Of a stretch of DNA of 64,000 nucleotides, positions 1 through 8,217 are shown piece by piece; within the stretch, counting starts at the first letter, position 1; each line of letters starts with the position of its first letter. Under the pieces are notes generated by a model. The model was not told the origin of the DNA. It searched no databases and saw nothing but the letters and a program-made list of their open reading frames with translations. The DNA is taken from the NCBI RefSeq assembly GCF_900111995.1, contig NZ_FOKF01000007.1:62001-126000 (forward strand), read 5' to 3'. Made by a program: the position numbers and the translations under genes. Origin of the DNA: Collimonas sp. OK607 (GTDB taxonomy: Bacteria > Pseudomonadota > Gammaproteobacteria > Burkholderiales > Burkholderiaceae_D).

Positions 1-108
1 CAATGCACTAATATTGTTAAATAAACAATCAATTGCGTCAATGATCGTATTAAATATATTTTGATGCAAAAAAGGCTACACTCGATGTGTCACAAATCTG
101 GGAACCGT

Positions 109-1047
109 ATGAGCGACAAGCTGGAAACACGACGGATGCGCTACTTCATGAAGGTCATTGAGTGCGGATCGGTGCGCGGCGCCGCCGATGAGTTGAACAT
201 GGATCCATCCGCCCTGAGCCGCGCCATCGCAACTCTCGAGCAGGACTGCGGCGCCCGGCTGCTGGATCGCCATGGCCGCGGCGTGGTAGCCACCGACGCC
301 GGGGAACTGGTTGCCGCGCATTTCCGGCGCCAGGAAAACATGAATCAGCAATTGCTGACACAACTAAACAGTTTGCAGAAAGGCGAAAGCGGTCACATCG
401 ACATTGTCGCCGGAGAAGGCTTCGTGGACTGGCTGATGCGCGACGTGATGAAGGCCTTCATTGCCGGACATCCCGAAGTCAGCGTGACCCTGGACGTCTG
501 CAGCACCGACGAGATCGTGCGGCGAATCACTGAGGAGATTGCTGACATCGGGCTACTGTTCCAGCCGCCGCGCGACGACCGGTTGCGCTCGCATGTTTCT
601 CACCCCGGCCCGATCCACGCCTACGTGCTGAAGGGGCACCCGCTGGCATCGCATGCTTCGAACACCGGACCGCTCAAGCTCGCCGATCTGCTGCCATACA
701 GGGGCGCCACGCTACACCGGACTTTCGGCGTGAGGCAGCACATCGAAGCGGCCCAGGTCAGTGAGTGCGTTCGGCTCAATACGATGTTAACCACAAACTC
801 TTTCAGTGCGCTGGGTCTTTTCGCAGCGATGGGGACTGGCTACGCGCTGACACCTCACGTCGCGGTTCCGCAGCATCTCCGGGGCGAAATTCTGATCGGG
901 TTGCCGATGAAGAATCCGCTGTTGAGCCAGGGACGGTCGCACGTCATATCCCGCCAGGGGAAGACACTGTCGCGGGCAGCATTCGAATTGCTCTCGCATA
1001 TCACGCAGGCGATGGAGACCTGGGCTACCGCCGCGCGCGAAGGCTAA
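109..1047 (+). CDS. LysR-type transcriptional regulator
   Basis: A 312-residue LysR-family DNA-binding regulator. The winged helix-turn-helix lies in the first 65 residues (SVRGAADELNMDPSALSR is the recognition region), and the rest is the periplasmic-binding-protein-like effector domain. I chose the ATG at 109 because GGGA lies a few bases upstream and the family core begins immediately after it. In-frame TTG and ATG codons at 61 and 64 would add 16 residues with no family character. It is followed 75 bases later by an FMN reductase on the same strand, so it may control that gene. The effector is unknown. Confidence 0.88.
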   Translation: MSDKLETRRMRYFMKVIECGSVRGAADELNMDPSALSRAIATLEQDCGARLLDRHGRGVVATDAGELVAAHFRRQENMNQQLLTQLNSLQKGESGHIDIVAGEGFVDWLMRDVMKAFIAGHPEVSVTLDVCSTDEIVRRITEEIADIGLLFQPPRDDRLRSHVSHPGPIHAYVLKGHPLASHASNTGPLKLADLLPYRGATLHRTFGVRQHIEAAQVSECVRLNTMLTTNSFSALGLFAAMGTGYALTPHVAVPQHLRGEILIGLPMKNPLLSQGRSHVISRQGKTLSRAAFELLSHITQAMETWATAAREG

Positions 1048-1122
1048 GCGCCGGACAGCTGCCGCTGCGGCATCAGCCAAGAGTTGGCATAATGAACGCC
1101 CTTGCAAACTCCCTTGAGAATC

Positions 1123-1662
1123 ATGAAATTCCTCGCAATCTCGGGTAGCCTGCGCGCAGCCTCTCATAACTCTGACCTGCTCCGCGCCATGGCGCGTCTG
1201 GCGCCGGCCGACGTCAGCGTAGTGCTGTATCGCGGCCTGGGTGATTTACCGTTGTTCAATCCCGATATCGAAGCCAGCGACCCCGCCGCCGTTGCCGACT
1301 TGCGTACCCAGATCATTGCGGCTGACGCCTTGCTGATCGCCAGCCCGGAGTATGCGCACGGCATCACCGGCGTCATGAAGAACGCTCTCGACTGGATGGT
1401 CGGTTGCGAGGCTTTTGTTCTCAAGCCGGTGGCGTTGCTGAACGCCTCGCCAAGGGCGGTGCACGCGCAGGCCTCTTTGACGGAAATCGTAACGATGATG
1501 TCAGCGCGGATTGTCGACGACGCGTCGGTCACGGTACCCATCCTCGGATCGAATCTCAACGAAGACGAGATAGCCCGGCATCCGGATATTTCCGCAGTGC
1601 TGCAAAGTGCGCTGCGCGCATTGCGTGCGGCCGTGCTGGCGACACGCCTGGAGCGTCAATAA
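1123..1662 (+). CDS. NAD(P)H-dependent FMN reductase family protein
   Basis: A 179-residue flavodoxin-fold protein of the NADPH-dependent FMN reductase (chromate/azo/quinone reductase) family. GSLRAASHNSDLLRA near the N-terminus is the FMN phosphate-binding loop, and SPEYAHGITGVMKNALDWM is the second, isoalloxazine-contacting signature. The ATG at 1123 starts directly at the first beta strand (MKFLAISGS). A TTG at 1102 would add seven residues. These enzymes pass hydride from NAD(P)H through FMN to quinones, nitro compounds or metals. The exact substrate cannot be read from the sequence. Confidence 0.85.
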   Translation: MKFLAISGSLRAASHNSDLLRAMARLAPADVSVVLYRGLGDLPLFNPDIEASDPAAVADLRTQIIAADALLIASPEYAHGITGVMKNALDWMVGCEAFVLKPVALLNASPRAVHAQASLTEIVTMMSARIVDDASVTVPILGSNLNEDEIARHPDISAVLQSALRALRAAVLATRLERQ

Positions 1663-1680
1663 TTTTCAGGCAAAGCAGCG

Positions 1681-2052
1681 TTATCGGCTGATCACCAGCA
1701 AAGCCAGCGCGACGACCGCCGGCACGGCTTGAATGTACAAGATCTTGCGACTGACGGTAAGTGCGCCGAAAATGCCCGCAACGATCACGCATGCCAGGAA
1801 AAACACCTTGATCGAGAACCCTGGCGCCCCCATACACAAGCCCCAAGCCAGGCCTGCCGCCAGGAAGCCGTTGTACAAACCCTGGTTGGCAGCCAGGGCT
1901 TTCGAGGCTGCGGCGAACTCCGGCGTAAGCCTGAAAGTCTTCATGCCGAAAGGTTTATCCCACAAGAACATTTCGAGAATCAGAAAATAAACGTGCAGTA
2001 AAGCGACCAAGGCAATCAACAGGTTGGCGACAGTATTCAAGGCAAACTCCAC
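1681..2052 (-). CDS. DUF1304 family membrane protein
   Basis: A 123-residue integral membrane protein with about four hydrophobic segments. The family signature NQGLYNGFLAAGLAW is visible in the middle. It starts with GTG; no later start would keep the first membrane helix. It lies 54 bases downstream of the glutathione S-transferase gene on the same strand, so the two are probably co-transcribed. The function of DUF1304 proteins is not established. Confidence 0.82.
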   Translation of the reverse strand: MEFALNTVANLLIALVALLHVYFLILEMFLWDKPFGMKTFRLTPEFAAASKALAANQGLYNGFLAAGLAWGLCMGAPGFSIKVFFLACVIVAGIFGALTVSRKILYIQAVPAVVALALLVISR

Positions 2053-2106
2053 TTTCTTAAAATTTTTGTTGAGCTGGATGGCAGATGCTACAAGGTGACG
2101 CGCTTG

Positions 2107-2757
2107 TTACGTTTTCGATTCAAGCTGTCTGGCATGCTGTGCGGCCAGTTCAGCCTCAAGCGCGGCGACGCGCTGCACTGCCGGACGGGCATTGATCCTG
2201 TCGATATAGGCCTGGATCACCGGCGACATCGGCACCAGCTGGAAACCCGTAGTCCACTTTAACGCCGTACCCCACAAAACATCGGCGGCACTGAATTTCT
2301 CACCCAGGATATACGGCCCCTTCTCAAGCTGATCGGTCAAGGTCTTCAGCATGGTCTCGAAATCGCCGTAGGGACAGGTCGATGGCGCCGCAGGTGCATG
2401 CTTTTGCGCGCGGTCGACCACCGCCGGTTCGAAGCAGGAGCCGTAGTAGACCATCCAGCGCAGATACGGACCGCGCAGCGGATCGTCCAACGCCGGCGCC
2501 AGTCCTGAGTCCTGGTACAAATCGGCAAGGTACAGGAAGACCGCGACCTGCTCGGTAATCAGCGCCTCGCCGTGTCGCACCGCAGGCACTTTTCCCATAG
2601 GGTTGATTGCCAGATAAGCCTGCTTGCGCTGCTCTCCCGCTTTCATGTTGAGAGCATGCAGCTCATAGTCGGCTCCCAGTTCTTCGAGCAGGATCCGGGC
2701 GCCCGTGGAACGCGTATTCGGCGAATGGAAAAATGTTACGCGGCGGCTCAGTGCCAT
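2107..2757 (-). CDS. Glutathione S-transferase family protein
   Basis: A 216-residue cytosolic glutathione transferase. The N-terminal thioredoxin fold (residues 1-85) carries SPNTRSTG near the glutathione thiol site and NPMGKVPAV with the cis-proline, and LITEQVAVFLYLADLY continues the glutathione-binding region. The all-alpha C-terminal domain follows. The ATG is preceded by AAGGAGAC. The gene heads a probable two-gene unit with the DUF1304 protein. Members conjugate or reduce electrophiles, but the substrate is unknown. Confidence 0.88.
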   Translation of the reverse strand: MALSRRVTFFHSPNTRSTGARILLEELGADYELHALNMKAGEQRKQAYLAINPMGKVPAVRHGEALITEQVAVFLYLADLYQDSGLAPALDDPLRGPYLRWMVYYGSCFEPAVVDRAQKHAPAAPSTCPYGDFETMLKTLTDQLEKGPYILGEKFSAADVLWGTALKWTTGFQLVPMSPVIQAYIDRINARPAVQRVAALEAELAAQHARQLESKT

Positions 2758-3126
2758 GATGTCTCCTTGTTTTGTTATTGGCGGCGCTTCGATTCAGTAA
2801 TATAGCCCAAGCTCTGCCGACACACTGCGAAACAAACAGACAATATTTTGCGCTTGCAATAGTCGAAATCCTCTATTCCCCCCCCTGAAAACATGTTTCA
2901 TTATTTTATTCGCAAGTCTGTTCCGGTTGACGCGACCATGTAGGAAGCGTCGTTAAAACATGGTGTTTCATAGGAGAATTTCATCTTGGCGGCGCTCCGC
3001 ACGCGATCGATATAGCGGAAGGAGGCTGTAAGAGATATGTGAAAAGTGTAACCAAATGCACGGGACACATCTCAGCAACTCCTGCTTCGTACAATCGACA
3101 GCACTGAAAACATTCAGGAGCGCAAA
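2758..3126. other. Intergenic region without a recognised gene
   Basis: This 369-base spacer separates the minus-strand transferase gene from a plus-strand gene and should hold the promoters of both. AAAACATG followed by TTTCAT occurs twice, about 68 bases apart. I see no tRNA, no strong terminator and no credible coding frame; possible ribosome sites lead only to very short frames. Confidence 0.5.
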
Positions 3127-3528
3127 TTGAAATATCCACTCAGCATCGCAGCGATCATTGCCGGCCGCTTTTCATCTTTTATCCGCCCGCCGCAAAAAAG
3201 CCAGGTCGAAACCAATGTAACACTCAAAAATGCGCCGCCGGCGCCGAAGGAAGAAGTCGAGCCAAGTCCGCGCGCCGGCCTGGTCTGGAGCCCTGGATTC
3301 TGGAATTATGTGGGCGGCTGGTATGTATGGGAAGCCGGCCATTGGGAGCTGGAACGGACCAACCAGCTTTACCTGAAACCTGGCTGGCAAAAAGTCATAC
3401 GCGGCTGGCAGTTGCAGCGTGGAGAATGGCGTGTCACCTCGGTCAGCTTCGTCAAGAAAGGGGCCGCCAGCAAAGATCAGGATAGCAGCCCGGAACAGCA
3501 TTACGATCCGCTGGCGGCATTTCGCTAG
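3127..3528 (+). CDS. YXWGXW repeat-containing protein
   Basis: A 133-residue protein with the aromatic repeats typical of YXWGXW proteins: GLVWSPGFWNYVGGWYVWEAGHWE, given here as two overlapping W-x-P-G-x-W / Y-x-W-x-x-G-x-W units, then GWQKVIRGWQLQRGEW. It starts with TTG, supported by AGGAG seven bases upstream. Relatives are usually exported or lipoproteins, but here the N-terminal hydrophobic stretch is broken by Arg and lacks a lipobox cysteine, so export is uncertain and the leader may be degraded. The function of the family is not known. Confidence 0.7.
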   Translation: MKYPLSIAAIIAGRFSSFIRPPQKSQVETNVTLKNAPPAPKEEVEPSPRAGLVWSPGFWNYVGGWYVWEAGHWELERTNQLYLKPGWQKVIRGWQLQRGEWRVTSVSFVKKGAASKDQDSSPEQHYDPLAAFR

Positions 3529-3609
3529 TGCAATCGCTGCAGATAAGCGTTCATTGCCGATTCCTCTTGCATTACCTGGCCGGTTTAAATCCCCCTGAAT
3601 CTGCGGTAG

Positions 3610-3846
3610 TTATTTTCCGAACGGATTGATATTGACGGCATCTTGCGCTTTGCCTGGCGACGAAGTGGCCGATGCCGCCAAACCCGTCGCCAATGGACTG
3701 AACAAAGAATTGCTGTTGTCCTGAGCCGCAACCACATGTCGCGTCTTGTCTTGCGCTGCCGAATCGTCCAGCGAGAAAACGGCGTATATGCCGCCCGTGC
3801 CCAAAACAAGGGCTGCAATAGTCCAGGCTAAATTCGTTCTATTCAT
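3610..3846 (-). CDS. Small exported protein of unknown function
   Basis: A 78-residue protein that I do not recognise. Residues 6-26 form a hydrophobic helix (LAWTIAALVLGTGGIYAVFS), followed by a polar, Ser/Ala/Asn-rich remainder that would lie outside the membrane. AAGGAG stands upstream of the ATG, which supports real translation. It lies about 100 bases downstream of the secreted sedolisin gene on the same strand, so it could be part of that transcription unit. Confidence 0.6.
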   Translation of the reverse strand: MNRTNLAWTIAALVLGTGGIYAVFSLDDSAAQDKTRHVVAAQDNSNSLFSPLATGLAASATSSPGKAQDAVNINPFGK

Positions 3847-3946
3847 GTCAAGGTTCTCCTTACCGCTTCGTCGCCGCTACGAATCAATTCGATCCGTAGC
3901 GGCGATTGCCGACAATTTAGCTATCGACTAAAAATACTCCCTACGA

Positions 3947-5833
3947 TTAACGCGCAAAGTCCGACGTATTTTTGACGAAGGTATTGAGATTGGCAATGTT
4001 CAGGCTACCAAAACCTGTAGTGGCGTCCCACCCTGCGGCCGCTTTGTAGCCGTAGGAAATGCTGGCGCCATTCGTACCTGAGGTGACGTCATGCAGCAGC
4101 GAGGCGTTGGCGGCCAACCGGAAATACTTGTAGAAGCTGGCTGCAGGGAATCCCAATGCATTGCTGTTGGCCGTTTGCAGACGCGCCCAGACGCCAGTGA
4201 AAATCGGCGCTGCAAGGCTGGTGCCGCCTACCGTACCGGTCTGGCCGTTGTAGTAGATGGTGGCGCCGCTGGCGCTGGCGGCATCGAACGCAATGTCCGG
4301 CAAGCCACGGGTGGTTTTGCCGGAGGCAATCACGCCCGATTGATAAGAAGGCGCCGCTTCATACTTGCTGTAGCCGCCGCCGGTTGCCCACAGTCGTTTG
4401 GTCGGATCGGAGTCACCCTGGGCGTCGTACACGCCAATCGCGCTCAAGCCTTCGTTCCAGACAGTTTCACTACTGTAGGCGCCGGAGTTTGTGTACAGCG
4501 TAGTGCCGCCGACTGCAATCACATAAGGCGAACTGGCCGGCTCGCTAACGTCATAGGTCGATTTGTTTTTCGGTACGCCAGGGGCGCCGGAAATCGAACT
4601 GGTCTGGCAGTTATAGGCGCCCGCGTCTCCGGTCGAAATGGAGAAAGTCTGGCCTTGCGCCACAGCTTGTTTGAAGACATTATCGTCGGCTGCCTGAGTA
4701 CCGTCGCTATGGGTATCCGATTCGCAACCGCCGAGTGAAACGTTAATGACTTTAGCCACATTGTCAGTCACCGCACGGTTGTAGGCAGCAGTGATGCCGC
4801 TATAGCTCATGTCGGGCGATGCGTAGAATACCAGTTGCTTGACGGCGCCGCCGGTGGTGCCGGTGATGGTCTGGCTATCCAGGTTCCATTCGACCTGGCC
4901 GGAAGTGTCGCTATAGTCGCTGCCGGCAGGACCGGTTTGCACTACAGCAGTATTGACGGTAGCAAAACCCTTGGCCGACGTGAATGCCTGCAGATCGGTA
5001 ATGGTCGGGCTGATGTCACCTGCAGAAATAATGCCGACTACGGTGTTGGAGGCAGTTGGCGTAGCGCCGGCGTTATAGATCGCGGGGAATTGCGTCGGGC
5101 TATGCGGCGTGGCGATTGGCGTTGCATTGGTGCGGGCCTGCGCCTGCGAGGTTGCTGCAGCCTCAGTATTGGCTACCCAGCGATGATGAGTGTGGGCAAT
5201 CGCCACGTTTTGCAAACCCAGCACCGAGCCGACAATAACGCTCAACGCCGGCGGCACTTGCGCTGCATCGGTATTGGCAAATACACTGCGGCCGTCTTGC
5301 TGGAAGCGTTTCAGCGCCGTGCGGAAACCGGTTTGCACTGTCGCTGCCGTGCCGTCGGCCGTCACCAGCTGACGATTCGGGGTGACCCGGATGTTAACAA
5401 AGCCAGACTTGCTCAGATGCGCGACCACTGCCGCCACATCTTTTTCCGTAGGCGCATATTCTGCCGCGAATTGTGCCGGGGTCAGGAATTTTCCGTAGGA
5501 AGCAGTGCCTTGAGTGTGCAAATCTTGCAGAAATTTATCGAGCTTGGCTTCGTTGCGCAAATTTAAACTAAGCGTCACATGTACCGGCTCGCCTTGCGCT
5601 AATTGCACTGCAGATGCCGCTGGCGTGACTACGCTGGTATCGGCTGCCAGGCTCCTTTGATTGGCTTCTACTTGCGGCAAAAACGCCTGGGTCCTGGTTG
5701 CGACCCAAGTGCTGTTGTCCACCGCAGCGGCGTGAGCGGTCCCCGACAAAGATGCAAACGCCAGGGAAAGCGCCAATGACAGTGCCGACGCTTGGGGAAT
5801 CATAAAATTTCCTGCTGATACGTTCGATTTCAT
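3947..5833 (-). CDS. Secreted sedolisin-type serine-carboxyl peptidase (S53)
   Basis: A 628-residue preproprotease of the sedolisin/kumamolisin family, endopeptidases active at acid pH. The signal peptide ends near AHA-AAVD. An activation prodomain covers about residues 60-200 (SYGKFLTPAQFAAEYAPT), then the catalytic domain. The triad is visible: Glu315 and Asp319 in E-W-N-L-D, the oxyanion Asp403 in STGDAG, and the nucleophile Ser539 in GGTSLAAP. The C-terminal HDVTSG and GWDATTGFG segments match the calcium site. I start at the ATG with AAGAGGAA upstream; an in-frame extension of 21 residues would put charged residues before the signal. It is probably extracellular and used in nutrition or against other microbes (inference). 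Confidence 0.92.
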   Translation of the reverse strand: MKSNVSAGNFMIPQASALSLALSLAFASLSGTAHAAAVDNSTWVATRTQAFLPQVEANQRSLAADTSVVTPAASAVQLAQGEPVHVTLSLNLRNEAKLDKFLQDLHTQGTASYGKFLTPAQFAAEYAPTEKDVAAVVAHLSKSGFVNIRVTPNRQLVTADGTAATVQTGFRTALKRFQQDGRSVFANTDAAQVPPALSVIVGSVLGLQNVAIAHTHHRWVANTEAAATSQAQARTNATPIATPHSPTQFPAIYNAGATPTASNTVVGIISAGDISPTITDLQAFTSAKGFATVNTAVVQTGPAGSDYSDTSGQVEWNLDSQTITGTTGGAVKQLVFYASPDMSYSGITAAYNRAVTDNVAKVINVSLGGCESDTHSDGTQAADDNVFKQAVAQGQTFSISTGDAGAYNCQTSSISGAPGVPKNKSTYDVSEPASSPYVIAVGGTTLYTNSGAYSSETVWNEGLSAIGVYDAQGDSDPTKRLWATGGGYSKYEAAPSYQSGVIASGKTTRGLPDIAFDAASASGATIYYNGQTGTVGGTSLAAPIFTGVWARLQTANSNALGFPAASFYKYFRLAANASLLHDVTSGTNGASISYGYKAAAGWDATTGFGSLNIANLNTFVKNTSDFAR

Positions 5834-6362
5834 ATGGCTAATTCCTCTTGAATGGAGCAGATGAAAGACGCCGCAGCCCGGCACTGCGATCAGCAATGCA
5901 AAGTTGACTTGGCGCTGGAGCCTGCATCACCGGTTGTGATGCAGTGCATAACGAGACGTAACGTCCTGGCGTAACGTCCGTTAACTGGATGGCCGCGGCG
6001 CTAACGCTGGCCGTGCCGGAAGATAGGAAGAGCTGCAAAGAGCTGCGCCTGAAGCGTAGCGGAAAAGAATGAAAGCTGGATAAGATCTGATGCAAATCAT
6101 GGGACTTCCCTCTTGAGGATTAACAACGGCGCCGGCGACTCTTTTGGAGTGCATGCCGTGTAAAAAATCAACGCTTTACATCCTGGGTTTTACTTCTCAT
6201 TTCACAATTCACAATTCACAATTCACAATTCGTCTGTGTGATGATTCAGGATAAATAAATTATTTCCATACGGCAATAGTAAAAGCACTAATATTTCCTT
6301 CTATCGAAACACGGTTTTCGTTGGGTTTATCAGGAATTCAATTGCAGATAAAATCAGCGCTC
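5834..6362. other. Long untranslated region between protease and exporter genes
   Basis: About 530 bases without a convincing gene lie upstream of the sedolisin. They probably hold its promoter and leader. A 7-base tandem repeat is listed separately. A short minus-strand frame opening at 6100 behind AAGAGGGA would encode about 38 residues; I found nothing to support it as a gene. Confidence 0.45.
6201..6231. repeat. Tandem 7-base repeat, TTCACAA x4
   Basis: TTCACAA occurs four times head to tail and is followed by a partial TTC. It lies in the spacer upstream of the protease gene. Slippage could change its copy number between strains. Confidence 0.9.
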
Positions 6363-7343
6363 TTACTGACTCGAATCGGCCCCGGCGCCGATGACCGGCA
6401 CGCTTTCAGGCTTGATATTGCGCGCAGAAAAAATCGCACCAAAATTAAACACCGACCGCGGCAAGGTCGCCCACAAAGTGGCGCCGACAATCAGCGCGCC
6501 GCCGATCCAGGACAGCGCACCGAGTTTCTCGCCCAGCCAAAAAGAGGCGAATAGCGCACCGAATACCGGCTCGCTTCCCATCAGCAAAGAAACCCGGGTA
6601 GGATTGCTGCGCCGGAGACTGTAGTTCTGTGCAAAAAAAGCAAAGATCGTGCAAAACAACACCAGATAAACCGTGCTCACCCAGAAGCTGGGATCGCTGG
6701 GCAGCGGTGGCAGGCCACCTTGCATGAACAAGCTGGCAACCAGCAAGCAACCAAATCCCACCACCCCGGACTGCACCGCGGTCAAGGTCAGATTGGACAT
6801 GTTCTTGTTGACCGTCAGACGCTTGGTCATGACCATCATGAAGGCGCGCAGCAATGCCGCCGCCAGCATCAGGCCGTCCCCCAGATTGAAAGTCAGGTCG
6901 CTGCCGATGGTCAGCAGCCAGGTGCCGAAGAGCGAGATGAAAGCCACCGCGAACGCGCTGGCCTTGGGGCGCTGCGCCATCACCAGCCACTCTACGAACG
7001 GTGTAAAGACCACGCACAGGCTGATCAGGAAAGCGGCATTCGAGGCCTGGGTCAGGGCCACACCGAAGGTCTCGCAAATAAAGATGGCAAGCAAAATCAA
7101 ACCCAAAGGCAATCCGGCCCGCACTGCGGCCCTGCCTTCCGGTCTGGCCAGTTGACGCAGGCTAGGCAGCAATAGCAGGAAGGTCATGCAAAAACGAATC
7201 GCCACAAAACCCAGCACCGGGTAAAACACTAACGCATCCTTGGCGACACCGTAACTGGTGCCCCACACTATCGCGACCAGCAACAACAGCAAATCGGCGA
7301 CCCAGAGACCTTTGGTAGAAGAGTTGGCAGAAATATTTGTCAC
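6363..7343 (-). CDS. EamA/DMT-family transporter
   Basis: A 326-residue drug/metabolite transporter-superfamily permease with about ten membrane helices in two EamA halves; ADLLLLLVAIVWGTSYGV is the first helix with the typical W-G-x-x-Y/F motif. It starts with GTG behind GGAG nine bases upstream. Family members export amino acids or small metabolites. It lies 121 bases downstream of the dioxygenase gene, with a terminator-like hairpin between them, so it is either transcribed by read-through or from its own promoter. Its position suggests it exports the product of the ligase/dioxygenase pair, which is inference. Confidence 0.88.
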   Translation of the reverse strand: MTNISANSSTKGLWVADLLLLLVAIVWGTSYGVAKDALVFYPVLGFVAIRFCMTFLLLLPSLRQLARPEGRAAVRAGLPLGLILLAIFICETFGVALTQASNAAFLISLCVVFTPFVEWLVMAQRPKASAFAVAFISLFGTWLLTIGSDLTFNLGDGLMLAAALLRAFMMVMTKRLTVNKNMSNLTLTAVQSGVVGFGCLLVASLFMQGGLPPLPSDPSFWVSTVYLVLFCTIFAFFAQNYSLRRSNPTRVSLLMGSEPVFGALFASFWLGEKLGALSWIGGALIVGATLWATLPRSVFNFGAIFSARNIKPESVPVIGAGADSSQ

Positions 7344-7385
7344 TTCGTTTTACTCCGGATAGCGCTAACAGCGCTATCAGTTAAG

Positions 7386-7423
7386 AAAAAAAACGTTCCG
7401 CCTAGGTGGAGGCTGAGCGGAAC
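7386..7423 (-). terminator. Rho-independent terminator after dioxygenase gene
   Basis: Read on the minus strand, GTTCCGC pairs with GCGGAAC around a 15-base loop, followed by G and a run of eight T. It lies directly downstream of the dioxygenase gene and upstream of the exporter gene. Confidence 0.75.
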
Positions 7424-7464
7424 AAACGGCGGGAGCACCGAGGATATTGGTCAGGTCTGTTGCG

Positions 7465-8217
7465 TCAGGAAGTCCTGGTATAGGCGATCACCAGCACATC
7501 CCGGAATGCTTCACGTCTTTCTTCAACCGGCAACACCTTGGTCACGCCGTGCATGGTACGGGCATCGTCGGCCAGCATCAGGTCCATCGGATCGGTCAAG
7601 GTATAACGGCACATCAGTTTACCGGCGACATCGGTAATATAGGTTTCACCGCCAGCCACGTTGTGACGGCGCACCATCATGGTGACGATGTAGTCGACAC
7701 CATCGCGATGCAACCCTTCCGGCGTCGGATTGCCGGGGGTATGGGAACTGGCGCGTATCCGGTAAGGATGCAGGCGGATATCCCATTTACCGCTGCCGCC
7801 ATCAACCTGGTCAAACACTTGCGCCAGAGACAGCAGCAATCCCGACAGGAATGGATTATCGACAAAATGCTGCTCCAGCGGTTCGAAATGGCGCGCGATG
7901 TCGCCATTGAGTTTATTGATGTAGCTCGGCTGCACGTAAGGTCCGTGCGGCAGTTGCTGCAGCACGCCGTCGGCCGCGTCCAGCTCGAATGCACCGTAAC
8001 GGCGGAATCGATAGCTGCCGTTGTCGCCCATGTACTTGTCTTGCGGCAGATTGTTCCAGCAAGCCGCGAACTCGTTCCAGGCCGCAAGATCGACATCGCA
8101 GGCGGCTTGCACGGCGCGGCCGGAGAGCACGGTAAAGAGCCGGCTGCGCAGCTCGCCGCTGAGATGATCAATGATGAGCGGCACAATCTTGATTGGCGCC
8201 GAGGCCTCGATTTCCAT
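7465..8217 (-). CDS. 2OG-Fe(II) dioxygenase family protein (IDO-like)
   Basis: A 250-residue member of the 2-oxoglutarate/Fe(II) dioxygenase family that includes bacterial L-isoleucine 4-hydroxylases and related free-amino-acid hydroxylases (PF10014 type). The metal-binding facial triad is visible as His170-x-Asp172 (LHRDGVDY) and His223 (TMHGVTKV), with Arg239 as the likely 2-oxoglutarate carboxylate ligand. The start codon directly abuts the stop codon of the upstream ligase gene (TAGATG), with GAGGA inside the end of that gene, so the two are translationally coupled. The substrate is probably an amino acid or the ligase product; which one is not shown by the sequence. Confidence 0.85.
   Translation of the reverse strand: MEIEASAPIKIVPLIIDHLSGELRSRLFTVLSGRAVQAACDVDLAAWNEFAACWNNLPQDKYMGDNGSYRFRRYGAFELDAADGVLQQLPHGPYVQPSYINKLNGDIARHFEPLEQHFVDNPFLSGLLLSLAQVFDQVDGGSGKWDIRLHPYRIRASSHTPGNPTPEGLHRDGVDYIVTMMVRRHNVAGGETYITDVAGKLMCRYTLTDPMDLMLADDARTMHGVTKVLPVEERREAFRDVLVIAYTRTS

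Noticed and set aside
5986-6100. Short minus-strand frame upstream of the sedolisin with a possible ribosome site
   Set aside because: About 38 residues, no recognisable features, and random-looking composition; kept only as a note in the spacer entry.
6363-7343. Amino acid exporter RhtA by name
   Set aside because: DMT permeases are too similar to assign the substrate; only the family is supported.
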